Positions 1-6,538 of a stretch of 6,538 nucleotides of DNA are shown here, piece after piece. Within the stretch, counting starts at the first letter, position 1, and every line of letters begins with the position of its first letter. The translations under genes and the position numbers were made by a program. Source of the stretch: Legionellales bacterium UBA4722 (lineage in GTDB: Bacteria > Pseudomonadota > Gammaproteobacteria > DSM-16500); NCBI GenBank assembly GCA_002404295.1, contig DHJK01000121.1, positions 3,360 to 9,897 of the forward strand. The letters are read 5' to 3'. The notes below the pieces were generated by a model. That model saw only the letters and a list, made by a program, of their open reading frames with translations. It had not been told where the DNA came from and made no database searches.

Positions 1-911
1 TCACGACCACAAAAGAGATGCTTTCTCTGCGCCTCTATGTCCGTAAAGCGGGGAAATAGCTTACCACCAAACCAATCCATGATTGCAAAGTTACCTTTAT
101 TGATGCAATGCATATCCCCCGTCACCACATCGGGTACAACCTCTGCTGTGTTGTTGTACCAAATATCAAAAACGAAATAACTTTCATGTTCATGGGCACC
201 GATCAATTCCGTTTGCAAAGATATATGGTTAGACAACAGAGTGTAGGCAACAACGCCTTTCCCCTTTTTGAAATATTTTTTGGAGTTACGCGCTTTAGTA
301 GTTGGATGATCAACTTCATATTTTTGTCCATCTACTCCACCATAAAGAATATTCAAATCGAGTGAGTAATGGATAAAAATAGGCATACGGGCAATGTCAT
401 TGCTAATGAGGTCATTTGCCGCTTTTAATGCAGCAAGTCGTATACGGGATTGATAAGTGTCTTGCAGAATGTGATAAGGAATATCACAAATTCCTGCCAT
501 ACTGAGATTACCATGATTTAATGCTTGTGCCATAATAGCGGCAATTAAGCTTTTTTTATCCGGTGGAAGTTTAGAATATCGTGGTTGTATGTGCGTAAAC
601 ACTGATAAATAATTACATCGCTCATTAACAAATTGAAGCACATCACCTATATCGCAAAGAGGGAATTGCGCATAGAATCGCTCTTGCAATTCAGCTTCTT
701 TTTCAGTTTTTGATTTTTGTAAATGCAGCGTATTTGTTGTTTCATCATAGCGTAGATGTTTAAGTTTTCCTTGCTTCAAATCATCATTAAAAGCAATCCA
801 TAATTCATGCAATTCAGAAAATTTTTCATCAAGCAGTTGTTCAATAGGCTGGCGAAGTGCAGGGATATTTAATTGTTGCAGTATAGTTTCCTTGTCTTGT
901 AAAGATACTAG

Positions 912-914
912 TTA
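912..914 (-). other. in-frame nonsense codon inside tnpA
   Basis: The minus-strand reading is HRCLDQ, TAA, LVSLQDKE, and the frame is unchanged on both sides. Relatives of this transposase as I recall them have a glutamate just before LVS (pattern D-E-L-V-S). The likely event is therefore one GAA to TAA substitution. The downstream frame is open for the remaining 303 codons to the window edge, including both visible catalytic aspartates. Confidence 0.85.
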
Positions 915-1231
915 TTGATCCAGACAACGATGTTTAATACTATCTTCCAAGTATATTTCGCCTGCTTGAAAGCGTTTTTTCAGTTGGCGATAGATCCAAA
1001 ATTCATAACGTTCAGCCAGTAGTTTTACAGGCTTTCTATCCTCATCTGTTTCTAATAAGTAAGCACTTAATCGTTTGGGAACTGTACCCTCAGGACAATT
1101 TAGGATAGATTGTTGATTTAAACTTTCTTGTTTTTTAAAAATGTCTTTAAACCAGTTGAGAGCGTTCAACCAGGGGTTGTTGGAAATTATACTTTTGAAG
1201 TCGAGCGCCATGGCCAAAGGGCGTAAATGAT

Positions 1232-1253
1232 TTTTAAATCTATGCCCAAGCTA
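1232..1253 (-). other. frame change in tnpA, with a slippery heptamer
   Basis: The first transposase frame reads SISLGIDLK and then loses family resemblance until its stop at 1187. The frame one base back reads HRFKNHLRPLAMALDF, which fits Tn3 transposases. Upstream, that second frame is closed by a TAG at 1251-1253, so the switch must fall between there and about 1224. One simple explanation is loss of one base in the GGG run (1245-1247), which would restore LG-HRFKNHLRPL. Another is a -1 slip on T TTA AAA (1238 to 1232 on the minus strand), which by position would give GIDLK-NHLRPL. The good fit of HRF before KNHLR favours simple base loss. Confidence 0.75.
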
Positions 1254-2409
1254 ATGCTTTCCCATCGAAAGTCCATTTCTTTAGTAGGTTTGTTATTTGA
1301 CCCAGAGAGTTTATCGCGCAGCTCACTTTCCGACAAAATCAGCCTAAATGCCTGCTTGCGTACTTCACCAAAATTAAGATTATTAGAAAAATTCTCATCG
1401 ATGAAGCAGTTCGCGAAACGCTTCATCAAAAACTGTTCGTTTTGTTCTTGTTTTTGGTGCTGATAAAATGCTTCTTTCGCGTTTTTTTTATTTTCCAATT
1501 CAAATTGTGTAAGGTGATGGCAGAATGCGTCAATTAAGTTATCATTAAGCTGCTGGTATCGCAGCCAGACATAACACAAGAGGTAAAGATAAGTTTGCGC
1601 TGGCGCTAACTTTTTACGTAACTCATGAATGGAATAATAGTGAGTTAGGTTCGCATAATAATGAATATTTTGCTGTGAAAGATTGAGTTTTGGTAATAGC
1701 GATTTTGCTATTTGGTACAATGGCGCGATTATAGCAAATTTTTCACGTTCAGTCGTCATCATGCGAGCCTTAAAATCTTTAGCGTCCTGTTTAAGCGCAG
1801 CCAATTCCGACAGTACCTCATTTTTTAAGAGAAGCTTCTGCAGCGCGGACTTTTCTTCTTCGTGAAGAGCCTCATTAATCAAACATTTCAAACGCTTACG
1901 TTCTGTATTAAGCGTATCGCGGACGATATTTTGTAATGTTGTATAACCAGGCCGAATAATTCTTTGTTGCTGTAATGAGTTTAACAACTCCATTACAATA
2001 AACTGTGGATTGATATCGCGCAAAATAATTTTATTAGCTTGCTGATGAAGTAATATTTCACATTTTTTAGACCATATCTGATAATTAAAAAGCAAAGAAA
2101 TCATATCGCACTGGGTATAATGCTCATGCCTTGTAATATGTTGTCGATCAAAAATGGACTGCTCGGGGAAATACTGTTGAAAAATAAATTGAATATCTTC
2201 CTCAACCTCTTCCCATATGATATGGAAAAATATTTTTTTAGCTTTAAAATATCCTATTTGTAACAGACAATAGATCTTGGCAGATAAATGCGGACGGCTA
2301 AAGGCAAGCGTTTTCTCTTTATCTGTTAGCGTTAAATATTCAAGACGTTGATCATCATCAAAATCCGGTAAGTCATATAAGGCAGATTGTTCTGCATCAG
2401 ATAAGATGG

Positions 2410-3024
2410 TTAATCTTTCATTACTAGCGCGCATGTTTTATGTTCATAATTGCTGATCTCAACATTTCGATAGCGCAAGTATTTATATAATGTGCTTTTA
2501 GAAATATTTAATTTTTTTGAAATTTGCATGACAGAAAGCTTTTTTTCACGATATAAAGTTTCTGCCGCACAAGCTGTGGCTTCCGATTCTTTGGGTATGC
2601 CTCTTGGTCTTCCTCCTAACCGGCCACGCGCACGCGCGGCGCTTAATCCTGCTTGAGTACGTTCACGGATAATGTCGCGCTCAAATTCAGCCAAGGACGC
2701 AAAAATATTAAAAACAAGCCGACCTTGGGGTGTCGTGGTATCAATTGGATCATTTAAGCTGCACAATCCAATTTTTCTTTCTATCAGTATCTGGATGAGT
2801 TCAACTAAATGTTTAAGTGACCTGCCTAGACGGTCAAGTTTCCATACCACTAAAACATCCCCTTCACGGAGTTGTTTTAAAACAATATTAAGGATTGGAC
2901 GGTCAGATTTGGCGCCGCTGACAATTTCTTCATGTATTTTTTCGCAACCTACATCCTCTAGCGCAATAACTTGCATATCCAGGTTTTGTTCTCGAGTGCT
3001 AACACGTGCATAGCCTATTTTCAT
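2410..3024 (-). CDS. tnpR: serine recombinase, Tn3-type resolvase
   Basis: This 204-residue protein is a small serine recombinase that would resolve Tn3 cointegrates at a res site. The catalytic domain is complete: YARVSTREQ holds the nucleophile Ser9 with Arg7, followed by the SGAKSDRP region with Arg42, then VVWKLDRLGRSL with Arg65 and Arg68, and later PQGRLVFNIFASLAEFERDIIRERT, the hallmark end of the domain. The linker GLSAARARGRLGGRP leads to a C-terminal helix-turn-helix at about residues 163-184 (LSVMQISKKLNISKSTLYKY). Length is normal for the family (about 185-205). The ATG at 3022-3024 is preceded by AAGGA six bases upstream. Its last 25 bases overlap the start of tnpA, which indicates one transcription unit. 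No lesion is visible, so it may still be active although tnpA is broken. The same fold also includes DNA invertases, but the tnpA neighbour supports resolvase. Confidence 0.95.
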   Translation of the reverse strand: MKIGYARVSTREQNLDMQVIALEDVGCEKIHEEIVSGAKSDRPILNIVLKQLREGDVLVVWKLDRLGRSLKHLVELIQILIERKIGLCSLNDPIDTTTPQGRLVFNIFASLAEFERDIIRERTQAGLSAARARGRLGGRPRGIPKESEATACAAETLYREKKLSVMQISKKLNISKSTLYKYLRYRNVEISNYEHKTCALVMKD

Positions 3025-3030
3025 TGGGGT

Positions 3031-3035
3031 TCCTT
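3031..3035 (-). promoter_or_regulatory. ribosome binding site of tnpR
   Basis: The minus strand reads AAGGA, then six bases (ACCCCA), then the ATG. This fixes the resolvase start, which also matches the usual family N-terminus (M-K-I-G-Y-A-R-V-S). Confidence 0.7.
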
Positions 3036-3059
3036 GGGTAACTGTAGTCCATTCCTACA

Positions 3060-3089
3060 CCTATAAGTTCTTGATACTTAACATATCAA
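3060..3089 (-). promoter_or_regulatory. putative tnpR promoter with overlapping inverted repeat
   Basis: On the minus strand TTGATA (3089-3084, five of six matches to the -35 consensus) is followed after 18 bases by TATAGG (3065-3060, four of six to the -10). Transcription would begin roughly 30 bases before the tnpR ATG. The -35 box is one arm of the inverted repeat TTGATA-N7-TATCAA (3071-3089), so a dimeric protein bound there would block the promoter. Tn3-family resolvases are known to repress themselves by binding res over their own promoter; applying this here is an inference. Confidence 0.35.
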
Positions 3090-3344
3090 TCGATTAGTAG
3101 ACTTAGGTTTCGAGAACCAGTATAGTAGCCGGAAATTGAGTCGTTTTATACATCTTTTTTGAAAAACACAAGGGTGCAGAATAACGATCGTTTTTGTGAA
3201 CTACCATTTTTACTATTAATTTAGATGCCACTTACTCAATGAAATCAATATGTTGTTTTAAGACCATTGGTAGCAATGCCTAGCTATGATATTTTCCGCT
3301 TCTCTAAAAATCTTTTGACTCCCATCTAATTAATTTAAATGGGC

Positions 3345-3350
3345 TATACT
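3345..3350 (+). promoter_or_regulatory. possible -10 box for the exported-protein gene
   Basis: TATACT is a fair -10 match about 80 bases before the start codon. A TTGACT at 3315-3320 looks like a -35 box but is 24 bases away, too far for a standard sigma-70 promoter, so activation or another sigma factor would be needed. A perfect TATAAT at 3403-3408 is the alternative, but it has no -35 and would leave almost no leader before the ribosome site. Confidence 0.22.
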
Positions 3351-3417
3351 TACGACAGAAAATACATGAAATTCATTACTAAAATTAATAACACCAATAA
3401 AATATAATAATCGACTT

Positions 3418-3421
3418 GAGG
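3418..3421 (+). promoter_or_regulatory. ribosome binding site of the 569-residue exported protein
   Basis: GAGG is followed by eight A/T-only bases and then the ATG at 3430. This is good spacing and supports that start, which also places a complete signal peptide at the N-terminus. Confidence 0.65.
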
Positions 3422-3429
3422 ATAATAAA

Positions 3430-5139
3430 ATGTTACCAACGAATGTTTTTTTGTTTAAACGGCGATTTTTATTTACAGGGTTGTGGTTACTTATCATGAC
3501 TTCCCCTATGCAAAGCATGGCCTTACCTGAACAATATGGAGGATTAAAAGGGTATATTTCAGCAAATATCGATTCTCCACCAAGTGATTATGGATTCGGT
3601 GTAAGTTACTATGTTAGTACATGGGCTCTTCTCAAAAAACCAATTGCTAATTTCCAAATAGGTTTGCCGTCTACATGGATAACACCAAATAATTCAACTT
3701 TTAATCAACCACTGTGCCCTTCAGGGACCACTGCACGCGATAACTGGTCAGAAAGAGGGCCTTATTATCAAGATGTTTTTCAAACAATTGAAGGTGGATT
3801 TGGGTTTTGGGTTAATACACAATTTACATCAGCGATTCCTAAATACAGAATGAATGCCACCGCAGATTGTTATACAAAACAAATGATTTCTTCTCCTGGT
3901 TGGGGTTTTACCAGCACGACTGCATTATCCCCTGATTTAATGGGTATCGCACAACTAAGTAATCATATTCTCGTTCCACCAGACGGCTTAACGTTTACTC
4001 CACAAACGCAGGGCGAGGTTATGGGTATTGCATGGATGGCTTTACCACTTAACTTTACACCTGCAAGTTCACGCATAATTTCATATATTAAAACAACCAT
4101 AGGTTCTTTAATTAATCCTAACAAAGCTCAAATGACTCAGACAGGCGACCAGACTTGGACTTTATTTATTAATGCACAAAATTTTAAAGGTCCCATCGCA
4201 TTTTATATACCAGATTATTGGTCCCGATTATCGGATAATTACAAGGTAATAGTAGGTAGAGGACTGGATGCTCAACCTGCTATTATGAACGGAGGAGCAA
4301 TGGAATTTAATACAGTTCCATATTTTGAAGCAACTGATGTTAATAATATAAATTACAGTAAAATTCCTCAATTACAATTTCCAGTAGATGAAAACGGCCA
4401 AACATTGTTAATGGAAGGTATTTATTTTTATTCAAAACAAGGAATATACACGCCATTAAAAAACGCGTTAAATGCAGATACCTCCATTCCAACTAGCTTT
4501 AACATTGATACTGCTAGCGCATGGATACCAACCTGTCACGCAAATCCTTTGCATTTCACTCAAGGGAATAATATTGAACTAATAGGTATAGATGAAATAG
4601 TTAAAACATTTGCTTCTCAGAAAAATGGACGATGTTTATTTGGATTGCAATGGAGTGCTGCTGCAAAGGGATTAGCAGATTTTCCTTCCTATTTTATGCA
4701 ACAAGGAGATAAACGTACTGCAATTGATGCTGAAAAAGTACCTGCAGTAATTCAATTAACCTCACAAGAATTTATCCCGGCATTTTTTGGCAATACATAC
4801 CAGGTTCTAGATAAAGATGCTCAGACTGCTTGGAATCAATGGGCAAGTGACCAATTGATTAGTGTAAAACTTAATGATGGTTCTAATGTACAATATCGTT
4901 GGTATAAATTTGTAGATCAACCCTCTTTACAAAACTTACATTTAACTCCAGAGCAGAAGAATGCTTTGCAAGCTATGATAGTAAAACTGCATAAAGCCTG
5001 GGCCACAGATAATGCTTTTATGCCTGCACCACCTAATAATTCAACTTTAGTTAACGTGGATAATGTGCTTTTAGTAACCCCGCCTGCGGGGTTAGAATAT
5101 GGATATGTTCCAATTGTAACCAACCAAGGAATGAAATAG
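3430..5139 (+). CDS. secreted or periplasmic protein of unknown function, 569 residues
   Basis: I do not recognise the family. The N-terminus is a classical Sec signal peptide: basic KRR at residues 10-12, a hydrophobic core FLFTGLWLLIM, and a probable cut after SMA near residue 31 (followed by LPEQYGG). No later membrane segment is apparent, so the mature protein is probably periplasmic or secreted. It has four cysteines, at 96, 147, 369 and 402, an even number that would allow two disulfides. It is rich in aromatic residues and Asn/Thr, with motifs such as GWGFTSTTALSPDLMG (157-172), GPIAFYIPDYWSRLS (254-268), GRGLDAQPAIMNGGAMEFNTVP (split around 277-297) and PQLQFPVD (313-320). Residues around 500-525 form the most helical stretch. 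The texture suggests a largely beta, extracytoplasmic fold. It stands alone on its strand after the transposon, with its own ribosome site and no close downstream partner. It may be a transposon passenger or a resident gene next to the insertion; the sequence does not decide this. Confidence 0.88.
   Translation: MLPTNVFLFKRRFLFTGLWLLIMTSPMQSMALPEQYGGLKGYISANIDSPPSDYGFGVSYYVSTWALLKKPIANFQIGLPSTWITPNNSTFNQPLCPSGTTARDNWSERGPYYQDVFQTIEGGFGFWVNTQFTSAIPKYRMNATADCYTKQMISSPGWGFTSTTALSPDLMGIAQLSNHILVPPDGLTFTPQTQGEVMGIAWMALPLNFTPASSRIISYIKTTIGSLINPNKAQMTQTGDQTWTLFINAQNFKGPIAFYIPDYWSRLSDNYKVIVGRGLDAQPAIMNGGAMEFNTVPYFEATDVNNINYSKIPQLQFPVDENGQTLLMEGIYFYSKQGIYTPLKNALNADTSIPTSFNIDTASAWIPTCHANPLHFTQGNNIELIGIDEIVKTFASQKNGRCLFGLQWSAAAKGLADFPSYFMQQGDKRTAIDAEKVPAVIQLTSQEFIPAFFGNTYQVLDKDAQTAWNQWASDQLISVKLNDGSNVQYRWYKFVDQPSLQNLHLTPEQKNALQAMIVKLHKAWATDNAFMPAPPNNSTLVNVDNVLLVTPPAGLEYGYVPIVTNQGMK
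5076..5093 (+). repeat. perfect GC-rich hairpin inside the exported-protein gene
   Basis: AACCCCGC, CT, GCGGGGTT forms an exact 18-base inverted repeat within an otherwise AT-rich gene, 44 bases before its stop codon, encoding part of VTPPAGLE. No U-run follows, so it does not look like an intrinsic terminator. It could be an mRNA structure, a protein site or chance. Confidence 0.55.
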
Positions 5140-5335
5140 TATATATGTCAGGTAACCTCTAGCAGTCTGAAAAAAATTACGAAAAATTAATTTGTTAAAA
5201 TCAAAAACTAAAGATAGGCTAGTTTTGGAGATTTTCTGACAACCGAAAAACGCTTATATCAGGTTAGGAATGATCAGATTCGACACTTTAGGAGTTCTTG
5301 CGTGGAGACTTAATGGATTGAGTCCAGCTTGGTGA
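5140..5335. other. gene-free stretch upstream of the coiled-coil gene
   Basis: No supportable gene is present. An ATG at 5270-5272, with AGG six bases before it, opens a 21-codon reading (MIRFDTLGVLAW...) that ends at a TGA (5333-5335) in the same frame as the coiled-coil protein downstream. It could be the relic of that gene's true start. No clear terminator for the preceding gene was found; the region is A-rich (for example the run in 5169-5190) without a stable stem ahead of it. Confidence 0.4.
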
Positions 5336-5422
5336 TTTAGCTCAAAAATTGACAGAAATTTCGGCGGTTCTCGGTTACAACCCCAGCAAGCACTCGAATT
5401 TGCCCACAAAGAAAATCAATCA

Positions 5423-6037
5423 TTGCATGACAAATCAGATAGCCAGCAAATACAACTGCAAGAAAAGCAAAGCAGGGTAGAGGAGCTGCATCGATTACAC
5501 CTTCAAACACAAGCCAACCTAGAACATTATCGCGAATCCGCTAGAGAACAAAGAACCCTAGATCAGCAGCAGTTTGAACGAGAGAAACAGCAGCTTATGT
5601 TTGAAATAAAAACCCTTAAAGAAGAATCAGTCATTCAAAAAGCAAAGCATGCTGAAATGAAGCAGCGATTCAACCTATTAACTCATTCACATGCTGAATT
5701 AGAAAAACAAAATGAGCAATCCATTCTTTCTGTGAAGACGCTAACTGAGAAGGTTGAACATTTAAATAAAGAAACCATTGAATTACAGCACACCAGCAAG
5801 CACTGGCAACAACAATGCAAAACAACTGAACAAAAATTAGAAAATAAATATGCTGAAACTATCTCCTTGCAAAGCGATAATAAGACCTTGAATCAACAGC
5901 TCGCCGATATCAAACAAACCTTGCTAGATTTCCAAGCTCAGACTAAATTATTATCGAGCCAAAATTGGGAGTTAATGCAGGAAAAAAATCAATTAGAAGG
6001 TCGGTTAAAACAAATGCAGTCCATGATCACAGCATAA
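5423..6037 (+). CDS. coiled-coil protein resembling the C-terminal half of KfrA-type plasmid proteins, probably 5'-truncated
   Basis: The 204 residues contain no proline, almost no glycycine and one cysteine, and are dominated by Q, E, K and L in heptad-like spacing: a long parallel coiled coil. The segment ANLEHYRESAREQRTLDQQQFERE (about 31-53, pattern LEHYR-x-AxxEQR) recalls the helical tail of KfrA-type plasmid proteins, which bind DNA through an N-terminal domain and form filaments or dimers through the tail. The N-terminal DNA-binding domain is absent. The start is doubtful: 5423 is TTG with no good ribosome site, the first in-frame ATG is at 5597 (residue 59), and the frame is open back only to 5336 after a TGA. 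From 5322 another frame reads QLGDLAQKLTEISAVL, which looks like helical continuation, so a one-base loss near 5373 is possible. The gene is likely truncated or frame-damaged at its 5' end. It ends 13 bases before the zeta-like kinase gene and is probably co-transcribed with it. Confidence 0.7.
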   Translation: MHDKSDSQQIQLQEKQSRVEELHRLHLQTQANLEHYRESAREQRTLDQQQFEREKQQLMFEIKTLKEESVIQKAKHAEMKQRFNLLTHSHAELEKQNEQSILSVKTLTEKVEHLNKETIELQHTSKHWQQQCKTTEQKLENKYAETISLQSDNKTLNQQLADIKQTLLDFQAQTKLLSSQNWELMQEKNQLEGRLKQMQSMITA

Positions 6038-6040
6038 AAA

Positions 6041-6044
6041 GAGA
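6041..6044 (+). promoter_or_regulatory. ribosome binding site of the zeta-like kinase
   Basis: GAGA, within AAAAAGAGAA, sits six bases before the ATG at 6051. It is the only reasonable site in the 13-base gap after the coiled-coil stop, and it supports this start, which lies eight residues before the P-loop glycine. Confidence 0.5.
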
Positions 6045-6050
6045 ACATTA

Positions 6051-6538
6051 ATGCCACAAGTTATTATTATTGAGGGTCCCAATGGTGCTGGAAAAACAAC
6101 GACTGCACCTGTTTTATTGGATAAAGCATTACAAATAGACCACTTTGTTAATGCAGATACGATTGCTGCAGGATTAAGTGCCTTTGCTCCAGAAAAGGCT
6201 GCTATCCAAGCAGGCAAAGCCATGTTAGAACGCATACATCATCTAGCGAATAACAATGAAAATTTTGCATTCGAAACAACTCTTGCTAGCCGTTCCTTTG
6301 CTCCATGGATTGCTAAACTCAGAGAGAAAGGCTATTTTTTTCATCTAACTTTTTTATTGCTAGAAAGCCCTGACCTTGCTATCTCGCGCGTTGCAGAAAG
6401 AGTCAAAATGGGAGGGCACACTGTGCCAGAAGAAACTATTCGTCGTAGATATACGTCGGGTTTAAAAAATTTCTTTCATTTATATGAACCATTGGCAGAT
6501 TCTTGGCAAATGTATGATAATAGCAAAGCAAGTAACCC
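6051..6538 (+). CDS. zeta-toxin-like P-loop kinase (COG4185 type), 3' end off the right edge
   Basis: The visible 162 codons encode a P-loop kinase of the zeta-toxin superfamily. It begins VIIIEGPNGAGKTT, a Walker A motif at residues 9-17 (Lys15, Thr16). FVNADTIAAGL at 32-42 carries the Asp36 position used for substrate contact in zeta toxins. FAFETTLASRSF (72-83) matches the conserved E-T-T segment. RVAERVKMGGHTVPEETIRRRY (split around 113-134) supplies the arginine-rich lid typical of the COG4185 group. YDNS near 155 is the usual signal shortly before the C-terminus, so only a few dozen residues should be missing. Zeta toxins phosphorylate UDP-N-acetylglucosamine and block cell-wall synthesis; the substrate of the COG4185 branch is not established, so toxicity is inferred only. 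No epsilon-like or small DNA-binding antitoxin precedes it; the direct upstream partner is the coiled-coil protein. Confidence 0.88.
   Translation, partial: MPQVIIIEGPNGAGKTTTAPVLLDKALQIDHFVNADTIAAGLSAFAPEKAAIQAGKAMLERIHHLANNNENFAFETTLASRSFAPWIAKLREKGYFFHLTFLLLESPDLAISRVAERVKMGGHTVPEETIRRRYTSGLKNFFHLYEPLADSWQMYDNSKASN

Larger units (their letters stand above)
1..2434 (-). pseudogene. tnpA: Tn3-family transposase, frameshifted and interrupted, 3' end off the left edge
   Basis: This is the transposase of a Tn3-family element, the DDE enzyme that makes cointegrates by replicative transposition. The start (ATG at 2432-2434) opens with ERLTILSDAEQSALYDLP, typical of the N-terminal DUF4158 domain, followed by YCLLQIGYFKAKK. 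Reading leftwards, the first frame ends at 1187. The family sequence continues in another frame from about 1238 (NHLRPLAMALDF, then RYEFWIYRQLKKRF) to a TAA at 912-914. Past that stop the same frame stays open to base 1, with LRQPIEQLLDEKF, KQGKLKHLRYDE, GKGVVAYTLL and FDIWYNNT. The first two catalytic aspartates are seen: VDGQKYE (Asp codon 330-332) and TGDMHCINK (Asp codon 114-116), 72 residues apart. The catalytic Glu lies outside the window. About 810 of roughly 1000 codons are present. It overlaps tnpR by 25 bases, lacks a good ribosome site of its own, and is probably translationally coupled. Two lesions make it a likely pseudogene. Confidence 0.93.
3025..3429. other. gene-free region: expected res site, transposon end and leader of the next gene
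   Basis: No coding region is supported in these 405 bases. The part next to tnpR is where a Tn3-family res site normally lies. Short symmetric elements are present: TTGATA-N7-TATCAA (3071-3089), AATCGATT (3088-3095), GGTTTCGAGAACC (imperfect, 3106-3118) and AACGATCGTT (3183-3192). Three clear resolvase subsites could not be assigned. A right terminal repeat of about 38 bases ending in CCC or CCCC was looked for and not found with confidence; the left partner is outside the window. The remainder (about 3320-3429) is very AT-rich and serves as leader of the exported-protein gene. Confidence 0.5.

Noticed and set aside
108..365. 85-codon plus-strand open frame
   Set aside because: It lies wholly antisense to the catalytic core of the transposase and has no recognisable domain; it is a shadow.
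2672..3013. 113-codon plus-strand open frame
   Set aside because: It is antisense to the well-conserved resolvase and shows no independent signal.
3026..3067. A GGGG...TATAAG stretch resembling a Tn3 terminal repeat
   Set aside because: It is 42 rather than 38 bases, points the wrong way for this element, and its outer bases are the spacer between the tnpR ribosome site and start codon.
3280..3323. A minus-strand GGGAGTC... to ...AGCTAG stretch as a transposon end
   Set aside because: It is about 44 bases, lacks the expected GGGG start, and cannot be compared with the left end, which is outside the window.
3330..3518. 62-codon minus-strand open frame
   Set aside because: It overlaps the start and signal peptide of the exported-protein gene and has no good ribosome site or family resemblance.
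5076..5093. Intrinsic terminator
   Set aside because: The hairpin is inside the coding region and no T-run follows it.
6005..6235. 76-codon minus-strand open frame
   Set aside because: It is antisense to the P-loop region of the zeta-like kinase.

Overview
The window is AT-rich, with gamma-proteobacterial-looking proteins and a strongly accessory character. It holds a decayed Tn3-family transposon, a lone exported protein of unknown function, and a plasmid-style pair made of a KfrA-like coiled coil and a zeta-toxin-like kinase. The low GC and protein style would fit Legionellales or a similar gamma-proteobacterium. That is an inference from general appearance; no rRNA or housekeeping marker is present.

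Region 1 (1-3024, minus strand) is a Tn3-family transposition module reading right to left: an intact serine resolvase (tnpR, 3024-2410), then a Tn3 transposase (tnpA, from 2434 to beyond the left edge). The two genes overlap by 25 bases, as in a co-translated pair. The transposase reads well against the family over about 810 codons, but it carries one -1 frame change near 1232-1250 and one in-frame TAA at 912-914. As written it cannot yield a full protein. Its third catalytic residue and the left terminal repeat lie outside the window.

Region 2 (3025-3429) has no gene. It carries a plausible tnpR promoter whose -35 box lies in an inverted repeat, probably part of the resolution/operator region. 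The right end of the transposon should be in or beyond this stretch, but no convincing 38-bp terminal repeat was found. The leader of the next gene follows.

Region 3 (3430-5139, plus strand) encodes a 569-residue protein with a clear Sec signal peptide and four cysteines in the mature part. No known family was recognised.

Region 4 (5140-6538, plus strand) starts with about 180 non-coding bases. After that comes a proline-free coiled-coil protein resembling the C-terminal half of KfrA-type plasmid proteins, apparently without its DNA-binding N-terminus. Thirteen bases later a P-loop kinase of the zeta-toxin/COG4185 type begins and runs off the right edge. The spacing suggests one operon, perhaps a plasmid-maintenance or toxin-like pair, although no standard epsilon-type antitoxin is visible.

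The strongest points for follow-up are the coiled-coil/zeta pair, the unknown exported protein, and whether the transposase frame change is decay or recoding.
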